64,000 nt of DNA, taken from contig CM045762.1 of assembly GCA_025200525.1 (NCBI GenBank), positions 190,799,154 through 190,863,153 of the forward strand, read 5' to 3'. The position numbers were made by a program, and so were the translations under genes. Shown one piece after another: positions 1-13,740 of the stretch (position 1 is the first letter of the stretch; every line of letters starts with the position of its first letter). The notes beneath the pieces were generated by a model. It made no database searches. It was not told where the DNA came from and saw nothing but the letters and a program-made list of their open reading frames with translations. This DNA comes from Camellia lanceoleosa (lineage: Eukaryota > Streptophyta > Magnoliopsida > Ericales > Theaceae).

Positions 1-3000
1 GGTTCGAACACTCGACCACCTATACGGATTCTCCTGCATAGTGGCAGATATGTAAGTACGACGTTTACATACCATTTCTTAGGCATTAGGGTTCGAACAC
101 TCGAACACCTATACGGATTCTCCTGCACAGTGGGAGATATGTAAATTCGACGTTTACTTACCATTTCTCACGCATTAGTGTTCGAACACTCGACCACCTG
201 TACGGATTCTCATGCATAGTGGCAAATATGTACATACGGTGTTTACTTACCATTTCTCATCCATTGGGGTTCGAACACTCGAACACCAATACGGATTCTG
301 CTACACAGTGACCGATATGTAAATACGGCGTTTACTTACCATTTCTCATGCTTTAGGGTTCGAACACTAGAACACCTATACGGATTCTCCTGCACAGTGG
401 CAGATATTTAAATACGGCATTTACTTACCATTTCTCACGCATTAGGGTTCGAACACTCGAACACCTATACGGATTCTCCTGCACTGTGGTAGATATGTAA
501 ATTTGGCGTTTACTTACCATTTCTTAAGCCTTAGGGTTCGAACGCTCAGACACCTTGACGGATTCTCCTACACAGTGGCAGATATGTAAATACGACGTTT
601 ACTTACCATTTCTCAGGCATTCGGTTTCGAACACTCGACCAGCTATACGGATTCTCCTACACAGTGGCAGATATGTAAATACGGCATTTACTTCCCATTT
701 GTCAGGCATTAGGGTTCGAACACTCGAACACCTATACGAATTCTCCTGCACAGTGGCAGATATGTAGATACGGCGTTTACATACCATTTCTCAGGCATTA
801 GGGTTCGAACACTCGAACACCTATACGGATTCTCCTGCACAGTGGGAGATATGTAAATACGACGTTTACTTACCATTTCTCACGCATTAGGGTTCGAACA
901 CTCGACCACCTATACGGATTCGCTTGCACAGTGACAGATATGTAAGTACGGCGTTTACTAATCATTTCTCATGCATTAAGTTTCGAACACTCGACCACCT
1001 ATACGGATTCTCCTGCACTGTGGCAGATTTGTAAATACGGCGTTTACTTACCATTTCTCATGCATGGGGGTACGAACACTCGAACACCTATACGGATTCT
1101 CCGGCACAATGGCAGATATGTAAATATGCCGTTTACTTACCATTTCCACGCATTCAGGTTTGAACACTCGAACACCTATACGGATTCTCCTGCACAGTGG
1201 CAGATATGTAAATACGGCGTTTACTTTCCATTTCTCAGGCATTAGGGTTCGAACCCTCGAACACTGATACAGATTCTCCTGCACAGTGGCAGATATGTAA
1301 ATATGGCATTTAATTACCATTTTTCAAGCATTACGGTTTGAAGACTCGACCACCTATACAGATTCTCCTGCACAGTGGAAAATATGTAAATACGGCGTTT
1401 ACTTACCATTTCACATGCATTGGGGTTCGAACACTCGAACACCTATACGGATTCTCCTGCACAGTGGCCGATATGTAAATACGGCGTTTGGTTACCATTT
1501 CTCAAGCATTAGGGTTCGAACACTAGAACACCTATACGGATTCTCCTGCACAGTGGCTGGTATTTAGATACGGCATTTACTTACCATTTCTCACGCATTA
1601 GGGTTCGAACACTCGAACACCTATACGGATTCTGCTGCACTGTGGTAGATATGTAAATATGGCGTTTACTTACCATTTCTTAAGCATTAGGGTTCGAACA
1701 CTCAAACACCTTTACGGATTCTCCTGCACAGTGCCAGATATGTAAATGCGGCGTTTACTTACCATTTCTCAAGCATTAGGGTTCGAACACTCGACCACCT
1801 ATATAGATTCTCCTACACAGTGGCAGATATGTAAATACGGCATTTACTTACCATTTGTTAGCCATTAGGGTTCGAACACTCAAACACCTATACGGATTCT
1901 CCTGCACAGTGGCAGATATGTAAATACGGCGTTTACATACCATTTCTCAGGGATTAGGGTTCGAACACTCGACCGCCTATACGGATTCTCCTGCACAGTG
2001 GCAGATATGTAAGTACGGTGTTTACTTATCATTTCTCATGCATTAAGGTTCGAACACACGACCACCTATACGGATTCTCCTGCACAGTCGCAGATATGTA
2101 AATACGACATTTACTTACCATTTCTGAAGCATTACGGGTCGAACACTCGACCACCTATACGGATTCTCCTGCACAGTCGCAGATATGTAAATGCGGCATT
2201 TACTTTCCATTTCTCATGCATTGGGGTTCGAACACTCGAACACCTATACGGATTCTCCTGCACAGTGACAGATATGTAAACACGGCGTTTACTTACCATT
2301 GCACACGCATTAGGGTTCGAACACTCGAACACCTATACGGATTCTCCTGCACAGTGGCAGATACGTAAATACAGCGTTTACTTTCCATTACTCAAGCATT
2401 AGGGTTCGAACCCTCGAACTCCTATACGGATTCTTCTGCACAGTGGCAGATATATAAATACGGCATTTACTTACCATTTCTCAACCATTACGGTTTGAAC
2501 ACTCGACCACCTATACGGATTCTCTTGCACAGTGGGAAATATGTAAATACGCCGTTTACTTACCATTTCTCATGCATTGGGGTTCAAACACTCGAACACC
2601 TATATGGATTCTCCTGCACCGTGGCCGATATGTAAATACGGCGTTTACTTACCATTTGTAACGCATTAGGGTTCGAACACTAGAACACCTTTACGGATTC
2701 TCCTGCACAGTGGCAGATATTTAAATTCGGCATTTAATTACCATTTCTCACGCATTAGGGTTCGAACACTCGAACACCTATACGGATTGTCCTGCACTGT
2801 GGTAGATATGTAAATATGGCGTTTACTTACCATTTCTTAAGCATTAGGGTTCGAACACTCAAACTCCTTTACGGATTCTCTGGCACAGTGGTAGATATGT
2901 AAATACGGCGTTTCCTTACAATTTCTCAGGCTTTAGGGTTCGAACACTCGACCACCTATACAGATTCTCCTACACAGTGGCAGATATGTAAATATGACAT

Positions 3001-3470
3001 TTACATACCGTTTGTCAGGCATTAGGGTTCGAACACTCGAACACCTATACTACTTCTCCTGCACAGTGGCAGATATGTAAATATGGCGTTTACATACCAT
3101 TTCTCAGGCATTAGGGTTCGAACACTAGAACACCTATACGAATTCTCCTGCACAGTGGGATATATGTAAATACGGCGTCTACTTACCATTTCTCACGCAT
3201 TAGGGTTCGAACACTCGACCACCTATACGGATTCTACTGCACAATGGTAAATATGTAAGTACGGCGTTTACTTATCATTTCTCATGCATTAAGGTTCGAA
3301 CACTCGACCACCTATACGGATTCTCCTGTACTGTAACAGATATGTAAATACGGCGTTTACATACTATTTCCCAAGCATTACGGGTCGAACACTAGACCAC
3401 CTATACGGATTCTCCTGCACAGTCGCAGATATGTAAATGCGGCGTTTACTTTCCATTTCTCATGCTTTGG
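1..3470. repeat. 13-monomer higher-order repeat, three copies
   Basis: Diagnostic variants recur at 1,154-1,157 bp, which is 13 monomers. The CATTTCTTAAG variant is at 518, 1674 and 2831. The TATTTA variant (in place of TATGTA) is at 405, 1561 and 2718. A TTTGT(C/T)AG variant is at about 698, 1852 and 3009. Three independent markers giving the same period show that blocks of 13 monomers were amplified together. The pattern does not continue at the same period beyond about 3.5 kb: the next related marker is 16 monomers further, at 4254. Confidence 0.85.
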
Positions 3471-6400
3471 GGTTCGAACACTCGAACACCTATACAGATT
3501 CCCCTGCACAGTGGCAGATATGTAAATACGGCGTTTACTTACCATTTCTCACGCATTAGGGTTCGAACACTCGAACACCTATACGGATTCTCCTGCACAG
3601 TTGCAGATACGTAAATACGGCGTTTACTTTCCATTTCTTAGGCATTAGGGTTCGAATCCTCGACCACCTATACGGATTCTCCTGCACAGTGGCAGATATG
3701 TAAGTACGGCATTTACTTATCATTTCTCATGCATTAAGGTTCGAACACACGAGCACCTATACGGATTCTCCTACATTGTGGCAGATATGTAAATACGGCG
3801 TTTATTTACCATTTCTCAAGCATTACGGGTCGAACACTCGACCACCTATACAGATTCTCCTACACAGTGGCAGATTTGTAAACACGGCGTTACTTACCAT
3901 TTCTCAGACATTACGGTTTGAACACTTGACCACCTATACGGATTCTCCTACACAGTGGCAAATATGTAAATACGGCGTTTACTTATCATTTCTCATGCAC
4001 TGGGGTTCGAACACTCGAACACCTATACGGATTCTCTTGCATAGTGGCAGATATGTAAATATGGCGTTTACGTACCATTTCTCACGCATTAATGTTCGCA
4101 GACTAGAACACCTATACGGATTCTCCTGCACAGTGGCAGATATGTAAATACGGCATTTATTTACCATTTCTCACGCATTATGGTTCGAACACTCGAACAC
4201 CTATACGGATTCTCCTGCACTGTGGCACACATGTAAATACGGCATTTACTTACCATTTCTCAAGCATTTGGGTTTGAACACCCAAACACCTTTACGGATT
4301 CTCTTGCACAGTGGCAGATATGTAAATACGACGTTTACTTACCATTTCTCAGGCATTAGGGCTCGAACACTGGACCACCTATACGGATTCTCCTTCACAG
4401 TGGCAGATATGTAAATACGGCATTTACTTATCATTTCTCAAGCATTAGGGTTCGAAGACTCGAACACCTATACGGTTTCTCCTGCAGAGTGGCAGATATG
4501 TAAATACGGCGTTTACATACCATTTCTCAGGCATTAGGGTTCGAACACTCGAACACCTATAAGGATTCTCCTACACAGTTGCAGATATGTAAATACGGCG
4601 TTTACTTACCATTTCTCATGCATTAGGGTTCGAACACTCGAACACCTATACGGATTCTCCTGCACAGTGGCAGCTATGTAAATACGGCGTTTACTTACCA
4701 TTTCTCACGAATTAGGGTTCGAACACTCGAACACCTATACGGATTCTCCTGCACAGTGGCAGATATGTAAATACGGAGTTTACTTACCATTTCTAACGCA
4801 TTAGGGTCCGAACTCTCGACCACCTATACGGATTCTCCTGCACAGTGGCAGATATGTAAGTACGACGTTTACTTATCATTTCTCATGCATTAAGGTCTGA
4901 ACACTCGACCACCCACACGGATTCTCCTGCACTGTGGCAGATATGTAAATACGGCGTTTACTTACCATTTTCAAGCATTACGGTTCGAACACTCGACCAC
5001 CTCTACGGATTCTCCTGCACAGTCGCAGATATGTAAATATGGCGTTTACTTACTATTTCTCATGCATTGGGGTTCGAACACTCGAACACCTATACAGATT
5101 CTCCTGCACAGTGGCTGATATGTAAATACGGCGTTTACTTACCATTTCTCACGCGTTAGGGTTCGAACACTAGAACACCTATACGGATTCTCCTGCACAA
5201 TGGCAGATATGTAAATACGGCGTTTACTTACCATTTCTCAAGCATTAGGGTTCGAACACTCAAACACCTTTAAGGATTCTCCTGCACAGCGGCAGATATG
5301 TAAATACGGCGTTTACTTACCATTTCTCAAGCATTACGGTTCGAACACTCGACCACCTATACGGATTCTCCTGCACAATCACAGTTATGTAAATATGGCG
5401 TTTACTTACCATTTCTCACACTTTGGGGTTCGAACACTTGAACACCTATACGGATTCTCTTGCACAGTGGCAGATATGTAAATACGGCGTTTACTTTCCA
5501 TCTCCCAGGCATTAGGGTTCGAACCCTCGAACACCTATACGGATTCTCCTGCACAGTGGCAGATATGTAAATACGACGTTTACTTACCATCTCTCAAGCA
5601 TTACGGTTTGAACACTCGACCACCAATACGGATTCTCCTGCACAGTGGCAAATATGTAAATACGGCGTTTGCTTACCATTTCCCATGCATTGGTGTTCGA
5701 ACACTCGAACACCTATATGAATTCCCCTGCACCATGGCAAATATGTAAATACGGCGTTACTTACCATTTCTCATGATTTGGGGTTTGAACGCTCGAACAC
5801 CTATACGGATTCTCCCGCATAGTGCCAGATATGTAAATACGGCGTTTACTTACAATTTCTCACGCATTAGGGTTTGAACACTCGAACACCTATACGGGTT
5901 CCCCTGCACAGTAGCAGATATGTAAATACGGCATTTCCTTTCCATTTCTCAGGCATTATCATTCGAACCCTCGAACACCTATACGGATTCTCCTGCACAG
6001 TGGCAGATTTGTAAATACGGCGTTTACTTACCATTTCTCATGCATTACGGTTTGATCACTCGACCACCTATACGGATTCTCCTGCACAGTGGCAAATATG
6101 TAAATACGGCGTTTACTTCCCATTTCTCATGCATTGGGGTTCGAACACTCGAACATCGATACGGATTCTCCGGCACAGTGGCAGATATGTAAATACGGCG
6201 TTTACTTACCATTTCACACACATTGTGGTTCGAACACTCGAACAACCATACGGTTTCGCCTGCACAGTGGCAGATATGTAAATACGGCGTTTACTTACCA
6301 TTTCTCAAGCATCACACGAACACTCGAACACCTATACAGATTTTCCTGCACTGTGACAGATATGTAAATATGTCGTTTACTTACCATTTCTCCTACAATA

Positions 6401-8533
6401 GGGTTCGAACACTCGAACACCTATACCGATTCTCCATCACAGTGGCAGATATGTAAATACGGCGTTAACTTACCATTTCTCACGCGTTAGGGTTCGAACA
6501 AACGAACTCCTGTACGGATTCACCTGCACAGTGGCAAATATGTAAATACGGCGTTTACTTACCATTTCTCGGGCATTAGGGTTCGAACACTCGAACACCA
6601 ATACGGATTCTCCTGCACAGTGGCAGATATGTAAATACGACGTTCGCTTTCCATTTCTCGGGCATTAGGGTTCGAACACTCGAACACCTATACGGATTCT
6701 CCTGCACAGTGGCAGATACGTAAATACGTCATTTACTTACCATTTCTCACGCATTAGAGTTCAAACATTCGAACACCTATACGAATTCTCCTGCACAGTG
6801 GCAGATATGTAAATACGGCGTTTACTTACCATTTCTCACGCGTTAGGGTTCGAACACTGAAACACCTACATGGATTCACCTGCACAGTGGCAGATATGTA
6901 AATACGCCGTTTACTTACCATTTCTCACGCTTTGGGTTCGAACATTCGAACACCTATACGGATTCTCCTGCATAGTGGCAGATATGTAAAAACGGCGTTT
7001 ACTTACCATTTCTTACGCATTAGGGTTCAAACAGTCGAACACCTATACGGATTTTCCTGCACAGTGGAAGATATGTAAATACGGCGTTTGTTTACCATTT
7101 CTCACGCATTACGGTTCGAGCACTCGACCACCTATACGGATTCTCCTACACAGTGGCAAATATGTAAATAGGGTGTTTACTTATCATTTCTCATGCATTG
7201 GGGTTCGAGCACTCGAACGCCTATACGGATTCTCCTGCACAGTGGCAAATATGTAAATACGGTGTCTACTTACCATTTCTCACGCATTCGGGTTCGAACA
7301 CTCAAATACACATACGAATTCTCCTGCACAGAGGCAGATATGTAAATACGGCGTTTACTTACCATTTCTCATGCATTAGGGTTCGAACAATCCAACACCT
7401 AAACGGATTCTCCTTGACAATGGCTGATTTGCAAATACGGCGTTTACATACCATTTCTCACGCTTTAGAGTTCGAACACTCAAACACCTATACGGATTCT
7501 CCTGCATAGTGGCAGATACGTAAATACGGCATTTTCTTTCAATTTCTCAGGCATTAGGGTTCGAACCCTCGAACACCTGTACAGATTCTCCTGCACAGTG
7601 GCAGATATGTAAATACGGCGTTTACTTACCATTTCTCATGCATTAGCGTTCGAACACTCGACCATCTATACGGATTCTCCTGCACAGTGGCAGATTTGTA
7701 AATACGGCATTTACTTACCATTTCCCAAGCATTACGGTTTGAACACTCGACCGCCTATACGGATTCTCCTGCACAGTGGCAAATATGTAAATACGGCGTT
7801 TACTTACCATTTCTCATGCATTGGGGTTCGAACACTCGAACCCCTATACGGATTCTCCTACACAGTGGCAGATATGTAAATACGTCATTTACTTAGCATT
7901 TTTCGTGCATTGCGGTTCGAACACTCGAACACCGATACGGATTCTCCTGCACAGTGGCAGATATGTAAATACGGAGTTTACTTACCATTTCTCACGCATT
8001 GGGGTTCGAACACTCGAACAACCATACGGATTCTACTACACAATGGCAGATATGTAAATACATCATTTACTTACCATTTCTCACGCATTTGGGTTCAAAC
8101 ACTCGAACACTTATACGGATTCTTCTGCACAGTGGCAAATATGTAAATACGGCGTTTACTTACCATTTCTCACGCATTAGGGTTCGAACACTCGAACACC
8201 TATACGGATTCTCCTGAACAGTGGTAGATATGTAAATACGGCGTTTAATTACCATTCCTCATGAATTAGGGTTTGAACACTCGAACACCCGTACGGATTC
8301 TCCTACACAGTGGTAGATATGTAAATACGGCGTTTACTTACCATTTCTCACGCATTGGGGTTCGAACACTCGAACACCTTTACGGATTCTCCCGCATAGT
8401 GGCAGATATGTAAATACGGCGTTTACATACCAAATCTCAGGCATTAGGGTTCGAACACTCGAACACCTATACGGATTCTCCTGCACAGTGGCAGATATGT
8501 AAATACGGCGTTCACTTACCATTTCTCATGCAT

Positions 8534-11500
8534 TAGGGTTCGTACACTCTAACATCTATACGGATTCTCCTGCACAGTGGCAGATATGTAAATACGGGGT
8601 TTACTTACCATTTCTCACGCGTTGGGATTCGAACACTCGAACACCAATACAAATTCTCCTGCACAGCGGCAGATAGTTAAATACGGCGTTAACATGCCAT
8701 TTCTCACGCGTTAGGGTTCGAACAATCGAACTCCTGTACGGATTCTCCTGCACAATGGCAAATATGTAAATACGGCATTTTCTTACTATTTCTCACGCAT
8801 TAGGGTTCGAACACTCGAACACCAATACGGATTATCCTGCACAGTGGCAGATATGTAAATACGGCGTTCACTTACCATTTCTCAGGCATTAGGGTTCGAA
8901 CACTCGAACACCTAGACGGATTCTGCTGCACAATGGCAGATATGTAAATACGGCGTTTACTTACTATTTCTCATGCATTGGGGTTCGAACTCTCGAACGA
9001 CTATACGGATTCTCCTACGCAGTTGCAAATATGTAAATCTGGTGTTTACTTATCATTTCTCGCGCATTCGGGTTCGAACACTCGAACACACATACGGATT
9101 CTCCTGCACAGTGGTAGATATGTAAATACGGCGTTTACTTACCATTTCTCACGCATTAGGGTTCGAACAATCCAATACCTATACGGATTCTCCTGGACAG
9201 TGGCAGATTTGTAAATACGGCGTTTACTTACCATTTCTCACGCATTAGAGTTCGAACACTCGAACACCTATACGGATTCTCCTGCATAGTGGCAGATATG
9301 TAAATACGGCGTTCACTTTCCATTTCTCAGGCATTAGGGTTCGAACCCTCGAACACCTATATGGATTCTACTGCACAGTGGCAGATATGTAAATACGGCA
9401 TTTACTTACCATTTCTCACGCATTAGCGTTGGAACACTCGACCACCTATACGGATTCTCCTGCACAGTGACAGATATGTAAGTACAGCGTTTACTCACCA
9501 TTTCTCATGCATTACGGTTCGAACACTCGACCACCTATACGGATTCTCCTACACAACGGCAGATATGTAAATACGTCATTTACTTACCATTTCTCATGCA
9601 TTGGGGTTCGAACACTCGAACACCGATACGGATTCTCCTGCACAGTGGCAGATATGTAAATACAGCGTTTACTTACCATTTCTCACGCATTAGGGTTCGA
9701 ACACTCGAACAACCATACGGATTATCCTGCACAGTGGCTGATGTGTAAATACGTCGTTTTCTTACAATTTCTCACGCATTTGGGATCAAACACTCGAACA
9801 CTTAAACGGATTCTCCTGCACAGTGGCAAATATGTAAATACGGCGTTTACTTACCATTTCTCACGCATTAGGGTTTGAACACTCGAACAACCATACGGAT
9901 TCTCCTGCACAGTGGCAGATGTGTAAATACGTCGTTTTCTTACAATTTCTCACGCATTTGGGATCAAACACGCGAACACTTAAACGGATTCTCCTGCACA
10001 GTGGGAAATATGTAAATACGGCGTTTACTTACCATTTCTCACGCATTAGGGTTCGAACACTCGAACACCTATACGGATTCTCCTGCACAGTGGTAGATAT
10101 GTAAATACGGCGTTTACTTACCATTTCACATGAATTAGGGTTCGAACACTCGAACACCCGTACAGATTCTCCTGCACAGTGGCAGATATGTAAATACGGC
10201 GTTTACATACCATTTCTCACGCATTACACGAACACATGAACACCTGTACGGATTCGCCTACAGAGTGGGAGATATGTAAATACGGCGTTTCCTTACCATT
10301 TCGCACGCATTGGGGTTCAAACACTAGAACACCTATACAGATTCTCCTGCACAGTGGCAGATATGTAAATATGTCGTTTACATAGCACTTCTCATGCATT
10401 CGGATTCGAACACTCGAACACCAATACAAATTCTCCAGCACAGTGGCAGATATGTAAATACGGCGTTAACTTGCCAATTCTCACGCGTTAGGGTTCGAAC
10501 AATTGAACTCCCGTACGGATTCTCCGTCCCAGTGGCAGATATGTAAATACGGCGTTTACTTACCATTTCTCGCGCATTAGGGTTCGAACACTCGAACACT
10601 TATACGAATTCTACTGCACAGTGGCAGATATGTAAATACGACGTTCACTTACCATTTCTCAGGCATTAGGGTTCGAACACTCGAACACCTATACGGATTC
10701 TCCTGCACAGTGGCAGATATGTAAGTACGGCATTTACTTACCATTTCCCACGCATTAGAGTTCGAACATTCGAACACCTATACGGATTCTCCTGCACAGT
10801 AGCAGATATGTAAATACGGCGTTTACTTACCATTTCTCACGCGTTGGGGTTCGACCACTCAAACACCTACACGGATTCTCCTGCACAGTGGAAGATATCT
10901 GAATACGATGTTTACCTACCATTTCTCACGCTTTGGGTTCGAACATTCGAACACCTATACGGATTCTCCTGCACAGTGGCAGATATGTAAAAACGGCGTT
11001 TACTTACCATTTCTCAGGCATTAGGGTTCGAACACTCGAACACCTATACGGATTCTCCTGCATAGTGGCAGATATGTATATACGGCGTTCACTTACCATT
11101 TCTCATGTATTTGGGTTCGTACACTCTAACATCTATACGGATTCTCCTGCACAGTGGCAGTTATGTAAATACGGGGTTTACTTACCATTTCTCACGCGTT
11201 GGGATTCGAACACTCGAACACCTATACAAATTCTCCTGCACAGTGGCAGATATGTAAATACGGCGTTAACATGCCATTTCTCACGCGTTAGGGTTCGAAC
11301 AATCGAACTCCTGTACGGATTCTCCTGCACAGTGGCAGATATGTAAATACGGCGTTTACTTACCATTTCTCACGCATTAGGGTTCGAACACTCGAACACC
11401 AATACGGATTATCCTGCACAGTGGCAGATATATAAATACGACGTTCACTTACCATTTCTCAGGCATTAGGGTTCGAACATTGGAACACCTATACGGATTC

Positions 11501-12200
11501 TGCAAAACAGTGGCAGATATGTAAATACGGCGTTTACTTACTATTTCTCATGCATTGGGGTTCGAACTCTCAAACGCCTATACGGATTCTCCTACGCAGT
11601 TGCAAATATGTAAATACGGTGTTTATTTACCATTTCTCACGCATTCGGGTCGAACACTCGAACACACATACGGATTCTCCTGCACAGTGGTAGATATGTA
11701 AATACGGCGTTTACTTACCATTTCTCACGCATTAGGGTTCGAACAATCCAACACCTATACGGATTCTCCTGGACAGTGGCAGATTTGTAAATACGGCGTT
11801 TACTTACCATTTCTCACGCATTAGAGTTCGAACACTCGAACACCTATACGAATTCTCCTACATAGTGGCAGATATGTAAATACGACGTTCACTTTCCATT
11901 TCTCAGGCATTAGGGTTCGAACCCTCGAACACCTATACGGATTCTCCTGCACAGTGCCAGATATGTAAATACGGCGTTTACTTACCATTTCTCACGCATT
12001 AGCGTTCGAACACTCGACCACCTATATAGATTCTCCTGCACAGTGGCAGATATGTAAGTACAGCGTTTACTTACCATTTCTCGTGCATTACGGTTCGAAC
12101 ACTCGACCACCTATACGGATTCTCCTACACAGCGGCAGATATGTAAATACGTCATTTACTTACCATTTCTCATGCATTAGGGTTCGAACACTCGAACACC
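8534..12200. repeat. about 29-monomer (2.58 kb) segmental duplication within the satellite
   Basis: A distinctive monomer containing CGTACACTCTAACATC occurs at 8541 and 11118, a spacing of 2,577 bp. The following variant monomers (ACAAATTCTCC, then GCGTTAACATGCC, then CAATCGAACTCCTGTACGG) follow in the same order in both copies, at about 8.62-8.74 kb and 11.20-11.31 kb. The ATGCATTGGGGTTCGAAC variant is likewise at 8970 and 11558. The spacing is close to 29 monomers. Confidence 0.75.
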
Positions 12201-13033
12201 CGTACAGATTCTCCTACACAGTGGTATATATGTAAATACGGCGTTTACATACCATTTCTCAAGCATTACACGAACACACGAACACCTGTACGGATTCTCC
12301 TACACAGTGGGAGATATGTAAATACGGCGTTTACTTACCATTTCTCACGAATTAGGGTTCGAACACTAGAACACCTATACAGATTCTCCTGCACAGTGGC
12401 AGATATGTAAATACGTCGTTTACATACCATTTCTCATGCATTGGGGTTCGAACACTCGAACACCTATACAGATTCTCCAGCACAGTGGCAGATATGTAAA
12501 TACGGTGTTAACTTACCATTTCTCACGCGTTAGGGTTCGAACAGTTGAACTGTTATACGGATTCTCCGTCCCAGTGGCAGATATGTAAATACGGCGTTTA
12601 CTTACCATTTCTCGCGCATTAGGGTTCAAACACTCGAACACTTATACGGATTCTCCTGCACAGTGGCAGATATGTAAATACGGCATTTACTTACCGTTTC
12701 TCACGCATTAGAGTTCAAACATTCGAACACCTATACGGATTCTCCTGCACAGTGGCAGATATGTAAATACTGCGTTTACTTACCATTTCTCACGCGTTGG
12801 GGTTCGACCACTCAAACACCTACACGGATTCTCCTGCACAGTGGCAGATATCTGAATACGACGTTTACCTACCATTTCTCACGCTTTCGGTTCGAACATT
12901 CGAATACCTACACGGATTCTCCTGCACAGTGGCAGATATGTAAATACGGCGTTTACTTACCATTTCTCACGCATTAGGGTTCGAACAGTTGAACACCTAT
13001 ATGGATTCTCCTGCACAGTGGCAGATATGTAAA

Positions 13034-13740
13034 TACGTCGTTTACTTACCATTTCTCACGCAATACGGTTCTAACATTCGACTACCTATACGGATTCTCC
13101 TGCACAGCGGCGAATATCTAAATACGGCGTTTACTTATCATTTCTCATGCATTGGGGTTCGAACACTCGAACGCCTATCTGATTCTCTGCAGCGATGGCA
13201 AATATGTGAATACGGTGTCTACTTACCATTTCACGATTCGGGTTCGAACACTCGAACACATACGGATTCTCCTGCATAGTGGCAGATATGTAAATACGGC
13301 GTTTACTTACCATTTCTCACGCATTAGGGTTCAAACACTCGAACAACCATACGGATTCTACTGCACAGTGGCTGATATGTAAATACGTCGTTTACTTACC
13401 ATTTCTCACGCAATACGGTTCTAACATTCGACTACCTATACGGATTCTCCTGTACAGTGGCAAATATCTAAATACGGCGTTTACTTATCATTTCTCATGC
13501 ATTGGGGTTCGAACACTCGAACGCCTATACGGATTCTCCTGCACAGTGGCAAATATGTGAATACGGTGTCTACTTACCATTTCTCACGCATTCGGGTTCG
13601 AACACTCGAACACACATACGGATTCTCCTGCATAGTGGCAGATATGTAAATACGGCGTTTACTTACCATTTCTCACGCATTAGGGTTCAAACACTCGAAC
13701 AACCATACGGATTCTACTGTACAGTGGCCGATATGTAAAT
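13034..13740. repeat. 4-monomer tandem duplication, left copy degraded
   Basis: Two adjacent blocks of about 350 bp (about 13034-13388 and 13389-13740) share rare variants in the same order: CGCAATACGGTTCTAAC, ATTCGACTACC, AATATCTAAATACGG and ATATGTGAATACGGTGTC. The right copy is clean. The left copy has several small deletions within 90 bases (about 13171-13260), for example CCTATCTGATTCTCTGCAGCGATGG where the right copy reads a normal monomer. Confidence 0.8.

Noticed and set aside
3776..4147. Open frames of 60-150 codons in the satellite, all reading variants of the same phrase (for example EHSNTYTDSPAQWQICKYGVYLPFL)
   Set aside because: They are the 89 bp monomer translated in rotating frames on both strands. 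Starts and stops are set by random monomer variants; there is no unique domain or codon signal.
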